Assembly: GCF_900660485.1 (NCBI RefSeq)
Contig: NZ_LR214951.1
Span: forward strand, 806,001-870,000
DNA length: 64,000 bases
Reading direction: 5' to 3'
Origin: Mesomycoplasma neurolyticum
Lineage (GTDB): Bacteria > Bacillota_I > Bacilli_A > Mycoplasmatales > Metamycoplasmataceae
A program made the position numbers and the translations under genes. The notes beneath the pieces were generated by a model. It worked only from the letters and a program-made list of their open reading frames with translations. It did no database searches and was not told where the DNA came from. Shown one piece after another: positions 33,903-45,336 of this stretch (position 1 is its first letter; each line of letters begins with the position of its first letter).

Positions 33903-35196
33903 AAATTTAGTGGCAATAGTGGGTAAACCTAATGTAGGCAAATCTACGCTTTTTAATAAATTAGTTGGAAAAAGAATTTCAATTATTCATGATTCACCAG
34001 GTATAACTAGAGATAGACTTTATCATGATATTGATTGAGTTGGTAAAAAAATAAAAATCATTGACACAGGTGGTATAGAAATTGAAAATAAACCTTTCCA
34101 AGAACAAATAAGACTTCAAACTCAAATTGCAATTGAAGAAGCAAAAGTTATTATTTTTATGTTGAATGGAAATCAAGAAATTGATAAAGATGATTTTTTT
34201 GTTGCTAACTTATTAAGAAAAAGTGGTAAAAAAATTGTTGTTTGTTGTAACAAATTGGAAAACAATAAAAACATTGATACATCAATTTATTCATTAGGCT
34301 TTAAAAAATATTTTTCTATTTCAGCAATGCATAGTGAAGGTTTAGGTGATTTGTTAGATGAAGTTGTGCAATATCTTGATTTTGATGTCCAAAAAGAAAA
34401 AAATGCCTTTAAATTATCAATTATTGGAAGACCTAATGCTGGAAAATCTTCGCTTTTAAACACACTCTTAAATGAAAAAAGATCAATTGTTTCATCAATT
34501 CCTGGAACAACAAGAGATTCTGTTGTATCAAAAATATTAATAGAAAATCAAAAATTTGATATCATAGATACGGCAGGTATAACAAAGAAGTCAAAATTGA
34601 TTGAATCTGTTGAGCATTATGCCCTAATGAGAGCGATGTTATCGTTGGAAGAATCCAACCTTTCATTAGTGGTTATTGATGCAACAACAGAGTTAAGCCA
34701 TTTTGATTTAAGACTTGCTGGGTATGCTTTTGAATTACAAAAACCTATCATTATTGTTATTAATAAGTGAGATTTAATTAAAAAAGAAACACAAACAATG
34801 CATGAATTTGAAAAAGACATAAGAAAAAAATATAAATTTCTTGATTGAGCGCCGATTGTTTTTATTTCTTCACTTTACCAACAAAGAATTGAAAAATTAA
34901 GAAAAACAATAATTGAAGTAAAAAATAATTTAGAAAGAAAAATTTCAACTAATTTATTAAATGAAGCCATTATAGAAATTCAAATGATTCAACCTGCCCC
35001 TTCATTTAAAGGTAAAAGATTAGAAATTTCTTTTATTAAACAAGTTGAAGGAAGAATTCCGACTTTTATAATGTTTGTAAATAATAAAGAATATGCCCAC
35101 TTTTCTTATTTAAGACACATAGAGAATAAAATTAGAGAATATTTCAATTTTAGAGGGACGCCGATAAAATTAATTTTAAAAAATAAAAATAAATAG
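33892..35196 (+). CDS. der: GTPase Der (EngA), 50S assembly factor
   Basis: 434 residues with two tandem G domains: first P-loop GKPNVGKS at 11-18 with DTGG; second GRPNAGKSS near 179-187 with DTAG and NKWD. The C-terminal KH-like domain ends [12 protein letters not shown] with the FRGTPIKL signature. Essential for 50S ribosome assembly. RBS GAGGAAA. Confidence 0.98.
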
Positions 35197-35207
35197 TTAG
35201 GATGATT

Positions 35208-35495
35208 ATGACTAAAAAAGAATTAATTTTAGAAATAGCAACAAAAACAAACCAAACACAAAAAAATGTTGAAGAATTTCTAGAATCTTTCATTAAAATA
35301 GTTACTAAAAAAATAAGTAATGATGAAAAAATTAATATTAGTGGTTTTGGAATGTTTGTTTCTATAAGGAAAAAAGCAAGGGAAACAACATACTGAAAAA
35401 CTAAAGAAGTTTTTCAAGTACCAGAACAAAGAGTTCCGAAATTTAAACCTTCTAAAACATTAAAAGAAGCTGTGGCTTTAAAAAATAACAATTAA
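35208..35495 (+). CDS. hup: HU-family DNA-binding protein
   Basis: 95 residues. Matches HU/IHF: MTKKELILEIATKTNQTQK, then ISGFGMFVSIRKKARE and VPEQRVPKFKPSKTLKEAV (family VPAKKVPVFKAGKALK). Coats and bends the chromosome as a dimer. I start at ATG 35208, because AGGATG lies 6 nt upstream; ATG 35202 is in frame but would include the ribosome binding site. Confidence 0.95.
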
Positions 35496-35508
35496 CAACA
35501 ATTTTTAT

Positions 35509-35537
35509 AAACACATTTGAAAAAATGTGTTTTTTTA
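35509..35537 (+). terminator. Terminator after the HU gene
   Basis: AAACACATTT / AAATGTGTTT with a 4-nt loop, then further T. Ends the long dnaE-to-HU region on the plus strand and also faces recU from the other side. Confidence 0.9.
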
Positions 35538-35555
35538 TGCATTTTTTTTTATTTT

Positions 35556-36032
35556 TTATTTCAAAATCTCAATAAAATCTATAATTCCTGGGTATGTTAT
35601 ATCTAATTCAAAACCTTTATTTTTTAAAAAATCTAAATTTATTTTTTCTTTTTTGTAATTTACTTCATTTGCAAAAAGTAAGAAAAATTTATCTATATTT
35701 TTAAGTAAAATTATAAAAAAAGCAAGACCCTGATGTTTATGAATTTTTTTCAAATAATTTAATTGGTGTTCTTTAATATTGCTTCAAGATAAAAAATTAT
35801 CATTTGTACTTTTAGCTTCGAAACAGACAAATTTTCCATTAAAAACTCCATAGTAGTCTACTGTGCTTTTTTTAGAAATTACCCCATTTTTTAATTCTAA
35901 ATTTTTATTTATTTTTTTAAATGTAATATCTAGATTTTTTTTATGAAAAATAGCAATATTGTTTTCTTCATAAAATTTAATTGTTTTGTTAATAAGTGTT
36001 TCAAGTAACATACCTCTATTTTTTGTTAACAT
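35556..36032 (-). CDS. recU: Holliday junction resolvase RecU
   Basis: 158 residues. Recognised from NRGMLLETLINKTIKFY at the start and the catalytic block STVDYYGVFNGKFVCFEAKS, which contains the D, E and K metal-site residues, followed by NIKEHQLNYLKKI and GLAFFIILL. Resolves recombination junctions, working with RuvAB. One UGA-Trp. Short compared with Bacillus RecU (206), missing the N-terminal extension. Confidence 0.93.
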
Positions 36033-36143
36033 AAAATAAAATAGAAAAAAACACTTTTTTCAAATAAAAAAAAAACAAAAATAGAAAAAAATATTTTTTT
36101 TTAAAAATAAAAAATATTAAGTCAAGTATAATTCTTTAATATT
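36033..36143. other. Divergent intergenic region between recU and acpS
   Basis: Dominated by A/T runs. The only clear signal is TATAAT at 36127-36132 for acpS. Nothing else seen. Confidence 0.5.
36127..36132 (+). promoter_or_regulatory. -10 box of acpS
   Basis: TATAAT ends 11 nt before ATG 36144, with no ribosome binding site between them; leaderless type. Confidence 0.65.
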
Positions 36144-36443
36144 ATGTTAGGAATAGATATAACTAATATTGCAAGATTTAGAAATATTAGTTTAAAAACA
36201 ATTAAAAGATTTCTTTCAGAAGAAGAATTTTTAATATATCAAAATGAAGAAAACAAAATTAAATTTTTAGCTGTAAGATGAGCTATAAAAGAGGCTATTT
36301 TTAAAGCAGACAATCTTGAATATAGTTTTAAAAAAATTAATATTAAAAAAACTAAAGGCAAATACATATATAAAAATTTTGTTATTTCAACATCGTGTGA
36401 AGAAAATTTATTAACTGCTATTGCACTAAAAAAGGAGAATTAA
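36144..36443 (+). CDS. acpS: Holo-[acyl-carrier-protein] synthase
   Basis: 99 residues, short for the family (100-125). GIDITNIARF holds the first metal Asp; the second block is FLAVRWAIKEAIFKA with the family WxxKEA motif, and STSCEENLLTAIALK replaces the usual SISH segment. Transfers phosphopantetheine to ACP. Overlaps nothing; plsC starts 1 nt after the stop, and acpS ends with AAGGAG that serves plsC. Confidence 0.93.
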
Positions 36444-36444
36444 A

Positions 36445-37209
36445 ATGTTACCAAGAATTAAATTAATTTTACTTTCACCAATTTGATTATTTAGATTAAA
36501 CAAACTTAGAAAATTAGCTAAAAAGTATCGTAAAAATAAATTAGAATTAAATGCACAAGCAAGAAATAATCTTATTTTAAAATACTCTTCTAAAATTTTA
36601 AAAATTTACAATGTTAAAGTAAATGTCATTAACCCAGAAGCTATACCTAAGTCATCCAGCTTAATAATGGCCAATCACCTTTCCAATGCTGATGCTTTTA
36701 TTTTATTTAATGCTTTACAAGCTAATTTAGAGTCAAAAGATGAACCTAAAAAAATTCTTACATTTTTAGCAAAAACTGAATTACAAAGAAAAAGAACTAT
36801 TAAAAATATTCTTAGTTTAATTGATACTTTTTTTATTGATAGAACAAAAATTAAAGAATCTGTAAAAACATTAGAAAATTTTGGAAAATTTGTTAAAGAT
36901 AATAAAACATATGGTGTTGTTTTCCCAGAAGGAACAAGAAGTAAAGATGGAAATATGCAAGAATTTAAAAAAGCACCTTTTAGTTTAGCTAAAAAATCTT
37001 TATTAAATATTTTGCCAGTTACTATAAATTATAGTGGTGATACTTTTAATTCATTAAGAAGCAAACAATTAGTAGTTGATGTTTATATTCATCCATTAAT
37101 TAAATCTTCTACCATTTCAATGTTATCGATAGAATCTTTAAAAAATAAAACATTTGAAACAATAGCATCTAAATATATTCCAAGTACTCCAGAAAAAAAT
37201 AAAAAATAG
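36445..37209 (+). CDS. plsC: 1-acyl-sn-glycerol-3-phosphate acyltransferase
   Basis: 254 residues. The acyltransferase motif I is NHLSNAD (NHxSxxD, family NHQSxxD), and the second motif is VFPEGTRSKDG. Builds phosphatidic acid at the membrane. One UGA-Trp near residue 14. Together with acpS it forms a small lipid operon preceding scpAB. Confidence 0.95.
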
Positions 37210-37218
37210 AGTGAAGTT

Positions 37219-37992
37219 ATGCCAAAAGAAAATGAATTTGATAATGTAGCACAAAACTCTCTAACAAATATTAACATTGAAAATTTTAATGGTCCTTTAG
37301 ATTTATTGCTAGCGCTTGTAAAAGAAAAAAATATGAATCTTTTAGATATTAATCTCGCTGAATTAGCAACTGATTATTTAAGAATAATAAAGGATTTAAA
37401 AGAAAATGATTTTGAAATTGCAGCAGATTATTTAGTTATGTCAGCAACTCTCATTCAAATGAAAGCGAGAATGCTTTTGGTTGAAAAAGAACTGTTAGAA
37501 GACGCTGAAATTGAGGAAGATAAAGCTAAATTAATAAAATTATTAGCTGAATATCAACAATTTAAGCCTATTTTTGATGTTTTAAAACAAAGAGAAAGCA
37601 AAAGACTAAATATTTACATAAAAAAAGTTTCTAATCTCGAGCCGTTTATTAGACCTACTGATAGATCAAAAGTAGATGGTAGATCATCAAAAGCCAAATT
37701 AACTCAAATAATTAAAATGATGTTTGAAAGATTAAGTGCAGAAAAATTAAGACAAGTCAAAATTGATTCTATTAGTGTTACACCTGATGAGCAAAAAAAT
37801 ATGATAAGAACATTATTTTATGAAAATGAAGAAATTCATTTTAACAAAATATTTTCATTACCTACTTTAAAACATTTTGTCATTACTTTCATAGCAATGC
37901 TGGATATGTCAAGAAATGAAGAATTAATTATTAGTCAAGAACAACAATTTGGAGAAATAAAAGTTAAAAAAGGAATTAATTATGAAAAATAA
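37219..37992 (+). CDS. scpA: Segregation and condensation protein A
   Basis: 257 residues. ENFNGPLDLLLALVKEKNMNLLDINLAEL is the kleisin N-domain signature, here quoted in part: GPLDLLLALVKEKNMNLLDI. The C-terminal winged helix is present. With ScpB it forms the kleisin complex of SMC. Its 3' end overlaps scpB by 11 nt. Confidence 0.95.
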   Translation: MPKENEFDNVAQNSLTNINIENFNGPLDLLLALVKEKNMNLLDINLAELATDYLRIIKDLKENDFEIAADYLVMSATLIQMKARMLLVEKELLEDAEIEEDKAKLIKLLAEYQQFKPIFDVLKQRESKRLNIYIKKVSNLEPFIRPTDRSKVDGRSSKAKLTQIIKMMFERLSAEKLRQVKIDSISVTPDEQKNMIRTLFYENEEIHFNKIFSLPTLKHFVITFIAMLDMSRNEELIISQEQQFGEIKVKKGINYEK

Positions 37993-38575
37993 AGTAATAG
38001 AAGCTATTTTGTATTTACAAGGTGAAGATGGTTTATCATCTGAGCAATTAAAAATTGTTTTAAAGTTGAACAAAGTTGATGAAGCTAGAATTCTTTTAAA
38101 AAGATTTGCAGAAAATTTCAATAAATTAGAACGCGGAATTTTTGTGGTTGAATTCAATGATGTTTTTAAATTTGCTACTAAAGAAATTGTTAAAGATTAC
38201 ATTTCTGATCTAGTTTCTACAACAAAAAGACAAAAATTAACTAATGCTGCAATCGAGACAGCGGCTATTGTGGCATATAAACAACCAGTGACTAGATCTA
38301 TGATTAGTGAAATTAGAGGTGTTGCTTCTGATTCTATTGTTGCTTCATTATTAATGAAAGGTATAATTGAAGAAGTTGGAGTGTCACCAACTGTAGGACA
38401 ACCAACATTATATGGAATAACTAATAGATTTTATGACTATTTTAGACTAAAATCTCTCCAAGATTTACCTAGTTTTCCTGAATTTGATAACTATAATGAA
38501 AATTTTGATTCAATTGAAGAACCATTAGAGGATGTTTTTGATTTATTCGGTTCACAAAGGGATGAAAACAATTAG
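37982..38575 (+). CDS. scpB: Segregation and condensation protein B
   Basis: 197 residues with tandem winged helices: VIEAILYLQGEDGLSSEQL at the start and TNAAIETAAIVAYKQPVTRS followed by EIRGVASDSIVASLL. AAAGGA upstream as ribosome binding site inside scpA. Stop TAG is immediately followed by ATG of the next gene. Confidence 0.95.
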   Translation: MKNKVIEAILYLQGEDGLSSEQLKIVLKLNKVDEARILLKRFAENFNKLERGIFVVEFNDVFKFATKEIVKDYISDLVSTTKRQKLTNAAIETAAIVAYKQPVTRSMISEIRGVASDSIVASLLMKGIIEEVGVSPTVGQPTLYGITNRFYDYFRLKSLQDLPSFPEFDNYNENFDSIEEPLEDVFDLFGSQRDENN

Positions 38576-41410
38576 ATGGAAAATTTAGATAAAAAAAATT
38601 TATTTCTTTTAAAGTCTCAGATGCCAATTATAGATGAAGCTAGGGAAAAACTAGATAAAGACAAAGAAAATAACGTAAAAGATTCTTGTATTTTTTTAAA
38701 ATCTATAAAAAAAATAGATGATATTAATTTTGAATTTGTTTATCAAAAGGCTTTTTTATTAGATAAATGGCTTAAATCTAATTTGAAAAAAAATAAAAAA
38801 ATTTTAATTTTTCATGATGCAAAACCTGTTTGTATTACAATAAAAGAAATTTTTTCTAAAACATTTGCAATAAATTCTAACAATATTATTTATCAAATAA
38901 ATGATAATGATTTTTCATTTGATTTAATGATAAACGAAACTATTTATAATCATTATGATTTATCTCTTTTTATATTAAAGATACCTGATTCTAATTCATA
39001 TAAAATTTTAATTAGAAAAAATAAGTTCGAAAAACTAACAGAAGAAGATGAATTTTATTTAAATAAGACAAATATTTTTACAAATTTAAATGATGTAAAT
39101 ATTGAAAAAAAATTTGATAACATTTTTATAAAAAAAGATTTTAATCATTTAGTTTCTTTTGATAAAAATATGTCATTTTTAAATTCATATGTTTTTTTCA
39201 CAAACAAAAATGATGAAAAAAACATTTTAGAAAATTTAAAAAATAAAAATCACTTTACATTTAATGAAATTAAAGATAAAACATTTTGAGAAAAACTATT
39301 TTCAAATTTAAAGTTTTTGTCTTATAAAAAAACTAAAGAAAGTAAAAATAATGTAATTTTATATATTGATAAATATAAAAATAAAAAGAATATTTTTATT
39401 GACTATAATAAAAAAACTAAATTTTTAAATAATCAGTCCATAACTTTGCTTATTATTGATTATTTAAAAAAAACTAATAAATTAAAAGATGATAATGTTT
39501 TTTTCATGAATCATGGACAAAACTATTTATTAAAATTTTTAACTGAATTTTATAATTTAAACATTCAAAAAATTAATAAAAATTATTTCACTGATTTTAT
39601 ACAAAACTTTAACATTACAAATAAACAAGATTTTTTTCTAATTAATAAAGACAAAATTTATTGCTTTAAAAAAGACTGAAATAATAACATTATTGGTTTA
39701 AATGATGTAAGCAATACTCTTTTGATTATAGAAATGTTGGAATATAATAAAAAAAATAATAATGATATTTTTAAAAAATTGCAAAACATTTCTAAAAATT
39801 TTGCAATTGAGAGAAAATTTGAAACTAAATTCAAATTATCTTATGAGTCATTTTTACACTTTGTGAAAACATCAAAAGCCACTAAAACAATTTCAGACTT
39901 AAAAATAATTAATTATAATTTTGTAAAAAATAATCATTTTCTTTCTGAAAATCAATTTGATTATTTAATGACTTTAGATAGTAATCAAACAGTTTTCTTG
40001 CATTATAATAAAATTAATCAACTTTTAACCATTCAAATTGATTCATTGCAAAAAAGTACAGATACTTATAAAAGTATTATTCTTAATGAAGAAAAAATAG
40101 TCGAAAATATTTTGCAATTTAAAACTATAGAAAAAAATAATCAAAATATTCAAAAGAAAATTATTAAATTTAGTTTTTTTATTTTATTAATTATTTTAAC
40201 TTTTGTATTTTTATTTTTTACTATTTACAAAAGTAATAATGAATCAGTTGTTGGTGTATTAATTTTTAAAAAATTTTTCAATAATTTTTTAAGCTCAACA
40301 ATGTCTAAATTACAAATTATTTTAATTATTTTGCTATGATTATTTTGCATATTTATAAGCTATTCACTAGTTATTTATAAATTGATGCGATTCAACAAAG
40401 AAAAAATAACATTATGGCATACATTTGTCTCAACTATTATATCTATTTTAGTGGCTAACATAACACCTTTTGCTTTTGGTGGTGAAATAATTTCATATTG
40501 ATATTTGCAAAAAAAAGGTTATAAAAAAACTGTTGTAGCAGCAAGCTTTACAATTGCAGCAACGTTTTTTCAAATTTTAGTTTTAATGAAGTCTTTAATT
40601 TTTATTCCTGTAGGTTTTGTTCTTTATAAAGATATATTTTTTGGTCATTTTAATTTTCAATCAATAACTACTTCTATATTCACAATTTTAGGCTTTATTT
40701 TAAATATTTCTTTACTATTAATTATTATTTTTGTTTCTACATTTAAAAAAGTGCAATTCTTTTTAATACGTTTATGATTAGCTATTTTATCTTTTTTTGT
40801 TTTAAATTTCAATGCTGAAAGAAAAAAAGAATTAATTGAGTTAAAATTAGATAATTTTAAAAAAAATTATAAAAATACACTCAAAAATAAATGATTATTT
40901 TTTCAATGTATTTTTTATAAAATAATTGGATACTTTTTAATGCCAAATTTTTGAATAGCATTTATGGTTCAAAATAATAATTATGATTTTTCATCAATGA
41001 TTTCTTGATATTTTTATTTTTTAACAGGAACTTCACTAATAGATGCAGCAAATAATTTATCACCAATCCCTGGTGGAATTGGAACTTCGGATGTATTAAC
41101 TATTCACATCTTAAGCAAAAATGTTTTTAGTGGTAGTCCACAAGAAGTTCAAGAAACATTAAAATTATTTTCTTTTTCTAAAAATATTATCTTTTGGTTA
41201 ATACCTAACATTATTTCTTTAATGTTTATATTAACAATACTTTGGGGCGAGAAAAGAATTAATAAATATAAAAATATTCAAAAGTTAATTTTGTTTAATC
41301 CCAAAATATCCACAAACTATAGAAAAACAAAAACTTTTTTCTTTAAAATAGCATCACTTTTTTGAATTTTTATAATTTTAATTTTATTAATTGTATTTAT
41401 TTTTATCTAA
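38576..41410 (+). CDS. Degenerate phosphohexomutase domain fused to a flippase-like (UPF0104/LPG-TM) membrane domain
   Basis: 944 residues in one open frame, adjacent to scpB (TAGATG, no gap). Residues ~1-460 are soluble and resemble a phosphomannomutase/phosphoglucomutase frame: AFLLDKWLK.. KILIFHDAKPVCITIKEIF, later FLNNQSITLLIIDYLKKTNK and NVFFMNHGQNYLLKFLTEFY (family GN..A.LL.DYLL / IVSSDLL..IA..Y). The catalytic serine loop (SHNP) and metal loop (DGDxDR) are absent, so it should not be an active mutase. Residues ~530-944 contain about nine membrane segments with the UPF0104 marks GGEIISYWYLQKKG (~635) and LSPIPGGIGTSD (~827-838), as in YbhN/MprF-type flippases. Function unknown; a lipid or glycolipid export role with nucleotide or sugar sensing is speculation. 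Several UGA-Trp. Confidence 0.8.
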
Positions 41411-41516
41411 AAAAAATAAATAATTTATAATTTTATAAATTAAATAAAATAAATAAAAATTAAAAAATTTTTTATTAAATTTAGTTGTTTATTTAATATG
41501 ATTATTGGAGGTAAGA

Positions 41517-42380
41517 ATGTCATTAGTAAATGCAAAATTAATGATTAAAAACGCTTATAAAAGAAAATATGCAATACCGCATATAAATATTAACAATTTA
41601 GAATGAACAAAGACTGTTTTATTAGCAGCGCAAGAAAAACGTTCACCTATTATTATTGCAACTTCTGAAGGAGCTGTAAAATACATGGGTGGTTACAACA
41701 CTGTTTATGGTCTAGTTTCATCAATGATAAAAGATTTAAAAATTACTGTCCCAGTTGCTTTGCACCTTGATCATGGAACATTACAAGGTTGCTTTAATGC
41801 AATAGAAGCAGGATATACATCAGTAATGTATGATGGCTCACATGAAGAATTTAAAGTTAATTTAAAAAATACAAAAAAATTATTAGCAAAAGCAATAGCT
41901 AAAGGGGTTTCTGTCGAAGCTGAAGTAGGTTCAATTGGTGGTGAAGAGGACGGTGTTATTGGTAATGGTGAAATTGCAAACCCAATAGAAGCTAAAAAAA
42001 TGGCAGCTGCTGGAATTGATATGTTAGCTGCTGGAATTGGGAATATTCATGGGCCATACCCTGCAAGTTGAAAGTCACTTAACTTTGAAGCAATAAAAGA
42101 AATAACAGCAAAAGCTAAAATTGGACTAGTATTACATGGTGGTTCAGGAATACCTGTGGATCAAATTCAAAAAGCTATTTCATTGGGTGTTGCAAAAATT
42201 AATGTTAATACAGAATTACAACAAGCAAATGCCACAGCTATAACTGAATTTGTTGAAAGTGGTAAAATTAAAATTGGTAAAAATTTTGATCCAAGAAAAA
42301 TTTATTTCAATGCCAATGAGGCAATGAAAAAAGTAGTTTTTGAAAAAATTGCTCAATTTAACTCAGAAAATAAAGCGTAA
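41517..42380 (+). CDS. fba: Fructose-bisphosphate aldolase, class II
   Basis: 287 residues. Zinc ligands and substrate residues are visible: LHLDHGT near 82-88 with His83 and His86, GNIHGPYP (~178) and VLHGGSGIP (~207), followed by KINVNTELQ. Central glycolytic enzyme of a fermentative mycoplasma. GGAGG ribosome binding site. The gene for the surface nuclease starts within its 3' end. Confidence 0.97.
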
Positions 42381-42975
42381 AAGTAAGAAAATACTAAAAT
42401 TTTTTGTCTTTATTTTCTTTTTTATTTTTGCCTTTTTTGCTTATAGTTGTGAAAATTTAAACAAATTTCAAGAACAACCATCAGTTATTAGTGAAAAATA
42501 TAATATATATGATCATGAAGTTATTGATGGAGATACATTAAAAATTAAATTAACATTCGAAACTAAAACTTTAAGAATTTATGGAATAGATACACCAGAA
42601 ATGAATATTAAAGGAAGTAATCCTAAAGAACCAACAAAAGGTGAAAAAAGATTTTATGCTGAAAAAGCAAAACATTTTTTAAAAATGTGAACAAAAAAAC
42701 ACACAAATTTTCAATATAAACAAATTGCAAAAGATAAATACGGAAGAATAGTAGCTAAACTTTATGATGAAAATAATGATTTTGCAACAGAAATTCTTAA
42801 GGAAGGATTAGCTATATTTGAATATATATCTCTTGATCAAAAAGATAAATATTATACAAAAGACAAAAATTATTTCAATCAATTAGTGCAAGCACAAAAA
42901 TTTGCTATGCAAAACCAAAAAGGTTTTTGAAATAAATATAATAGTGTTAAAAAAATAAAGAAAGTAATTTATTAA
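42340..42975 (+). CDS. Surface lipoprotein nuclease (staphylococcal nuclease family)
   Basis: 211 residues if TTG 42340 is the start. Signal sequence: basic KIKRKSKK, hydrophobic FFVFIFFFIFAFF, lipobox AYSC with Cys37. The SNase domain has VIDGDTLKI, then RIYGIDTPE, and Arg/Glu residues further on (DKYGRIVAKLY) as in active nucleases, so Ca-dependent degradation of host or environmental nucleic acid is likely, supplying nucleotides. There is no ATG near the signal sequence; the start codon inside fba (TTG 42340 or 42349) is a guess. Overlaps fba by 41 nt. Confidence 0.85.
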
Positions 42976-42976
42976 A

Positions 42977-43819
42977 ATGAGTTTCAGTAAAATTTTTATT
43001 AAAAATAATGTAAGAATTTTTTTGTCAGATTTTACAGATGTTGTTAATTATGCAGTTAAGAAACATAAAACAGCAAATTTTTCTTCATTAATTTTAGCAG
43101 AAGCAATGGTTACTTTGGGTGTTTTGTCCTTTATTTTACAATCAAAACATGGCAAAATTGTGAGTTTTATAAAATCTTCTGGTGCAATAAAAAATATAAT
43201 TGTTGAAACTAATAGTAATGGAGAAATTAAAGCATTAGTTGGAAACCCTAATATTGAAATTGTCGAAAAAGAATATAAAAACGAAAACATTCCTTTGATT
43301 TTAGCAATAGGTAGTGAAGGAATTTTGCGCGTTACAAGAGAAAATAAATTTGATATTTTTACAAGCGAAGTTAAACTTGTAAAGTCTGATTTAATAACTG
43401 ATTTAGCTTACTATTTTCAATCATCTGAACAAATTTTTACAGCAATTAAAACATCTGTAAAATTTTTAGATCAAAATTCATTTGAAAAAGTTTATTCTGT
43501 TATTTTTCAACTTCTACCAGGTCATCAAGAAGAAGATATATTGTGAGTTGAAAACTTTATAGAAAATAATAATTTAAATAATTTAACTTTTAATGAATAT
43601 GAAAATAAATTAAATTCAACTTTTATTGAAATTAAAAAAATAAAATGACATTGTAATTGTTCAAGACAAAAACTGTTTGAAACTATTCAATCAATTGATA
43701 AAAAAGAACTTGAAAAAATTTTAATTGAAGATGGAAAAATAGAAGTTATTTGTCATTTTTGTGCAAATAAATACATTTTTCAAAAAAAGGATTTTGAAAA
43801 TGAAACTTTTAAACACTAA
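42977..43819 (+). CDS. hslO: Redox-regulated chaperone Hsp33
   Basis: 280 residues. Zinc cysteines CNC at 226-228 and CHFC at 259-262 near the C-terminus are the Hsp33 redox switch. The body matches Hsp33 (FSSLILAEAMVTLGVLSFIL, LPGHQEEDI). Activated by oxidative stress. UGA-Trp at several places. It starts 1 nt after the nuclease stop and overlaps cinA by 20 nt. Confidence 0.95.
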
Positions 43820-44222
43820 CATAACAATAGCTTCTGTTGAATCATTTACTGGGGGTTCTTTTTCTGCGAAAGTGGTAAGCAAACCAGGAGCCAGTAAATA
43901 TTTTAAAGGTGCATTAGTAACTTATTGAAATGAAATAAAAGAAAAATTTAACATTGATACAAAAAATGGTGTTGTTAATGAAGAAGTTGCAAGAGTTATG
44001 GCAATGGAAGGGAAAAAATTTTTTCAAGTAGATTATTGTTTTGCTTTTACAGGAAATGCTGGACCTAGTGTTTTAGACAACAAAGATCCTGGTTTAATAT
44101 ATATTGCAATTAATGAACAAGTTTTTGAATTCAAACTTTATTTAGAAAGAAATGAAATAATTAAATTTGCTGTTGATTTTGCTTATGACAAACTTCTAAA
44201 ATTACTGAAAAAAAATATGTAA
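43800..44222 (+). CDS. CinA C-terminal domain protein (nicotinamide-nucleotide amidase type)
   Basis: 140 residues, only the PncC-like domain of CinA. ASVESFTGGSFSAKVV matches the family AESCTGGLLA, then GASKYFKGALVTY, NEEVARVMA and the nucleotide-side motif FTGNAGP (family TGIAGP). The N-terminal MoCF domain is missing, as in other mycoplasmas. It starts within hslO, 4 nt frame offset. It precedes recA, as cinA does in many bacteria. Confidence 0.9.
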
Positions 44223-44289
44223 TTTTCTTATTTTTTTAAATTTTAATTACTTTTTTTAGTTATTTATCTATTTAAGCATAGAGGTAAAA

Positions 44290-45276
44290 ATGAAAATTGA
44301 AAAAAAATTATTAAAAGCAGCATTTAGTGAAATTGAAAAAAAGTTTGGTAAAGAAGCTATTATGCTTTTAGGTGAAAAACCAGATATAAATACTGAAGTT
44401 TTTTCTTCAGGTTCTATTGCTATTGATAATGCTTTAGGAATAGGTGGTTTTCCTAAAGGTCGTATTATAGAAATATATGGTCCTGAATCATCAGGGAAAA
44501 CAACTATTTCTTTACATGCAATTGCCGAAATTCAAAAACAAGGTGGCATTGCAGCTTTTATTGATGCAGAGCATTCAATTGATCCAAATTATGCTATAAA
44601 TTTAGGGATTAACATAGATAATTTGATTATTTCTCAGCCAGATTCAGGAGAACAAGCTCTAGAAATTGTAGATACTTTAGTAAAAACAGGCGCTATTGAT
44701 TTAATAGTTGTAGATTCTGTTGCTGCTTTAGTGCCTGAAGCCGAACTAAATGGTGAAATGAAAGATCAAGTAATTGGAGCACAAGCAAGATTAATGTCAA
44801 AAGCTTTACGTAAAATTACAGGATCACTTAATAAAAATAAAACAACTGTTATTTTTATTAATCAAGTGCGTGAAAAAATTGGAGTTATATTTGGTAATCC
44901 AGAAACAACACCAGGAGGAAGAGCATTGAAATTTTATTCATCTATCAGAATGGATGTTAGAAAATCAACACAAATTGCAGCCAATGGTGATATTCTAGGT
45001 AATATGGTTAAAATCAAAGTTGTAAAAAATAAACTTTCTACTCCTTTTAAAACAGCAAATGTTGAAATTATTTTTTCACAAGGAATTTCTAAATTTGCTG
45101 AAGTAGCACAATTAGCTGAAGATTTTGCAATTGTCATCAAAAAAGGATCATGATATTCATATAATGATGAAAATATTGCCCAGGGGAAAGTTAATTTAAA
45201 ACTAGCTCTTGAAAATTCAAATTCACTTTTTGAAGAAATTAAAGCAAAAGTATTAGAAAAAATGCAAAAAAATTAA
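44290..45276 (+). CDS. recA: Recombinase RecA
   Basis: 328 residues. P-loop GPESSGKTT at 64-72, [12 protein letters not shown] (Walker B), and the L2 region [26 protein letters not shown]. Two UGA-Trp in the C-terminal part. Performs strand exchange in repair; relevant to recU in this window. AGAGGTAAAA ribosome binding site. C-terminal acidic tail is short. Confidence 0.97.
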
Positions 45277-45336
45277 AAAAATCTTTATTAGTAAATTAAT
45301 TTAATATTTTAATTTTTTAGTGTTAAAATTTAAAAT

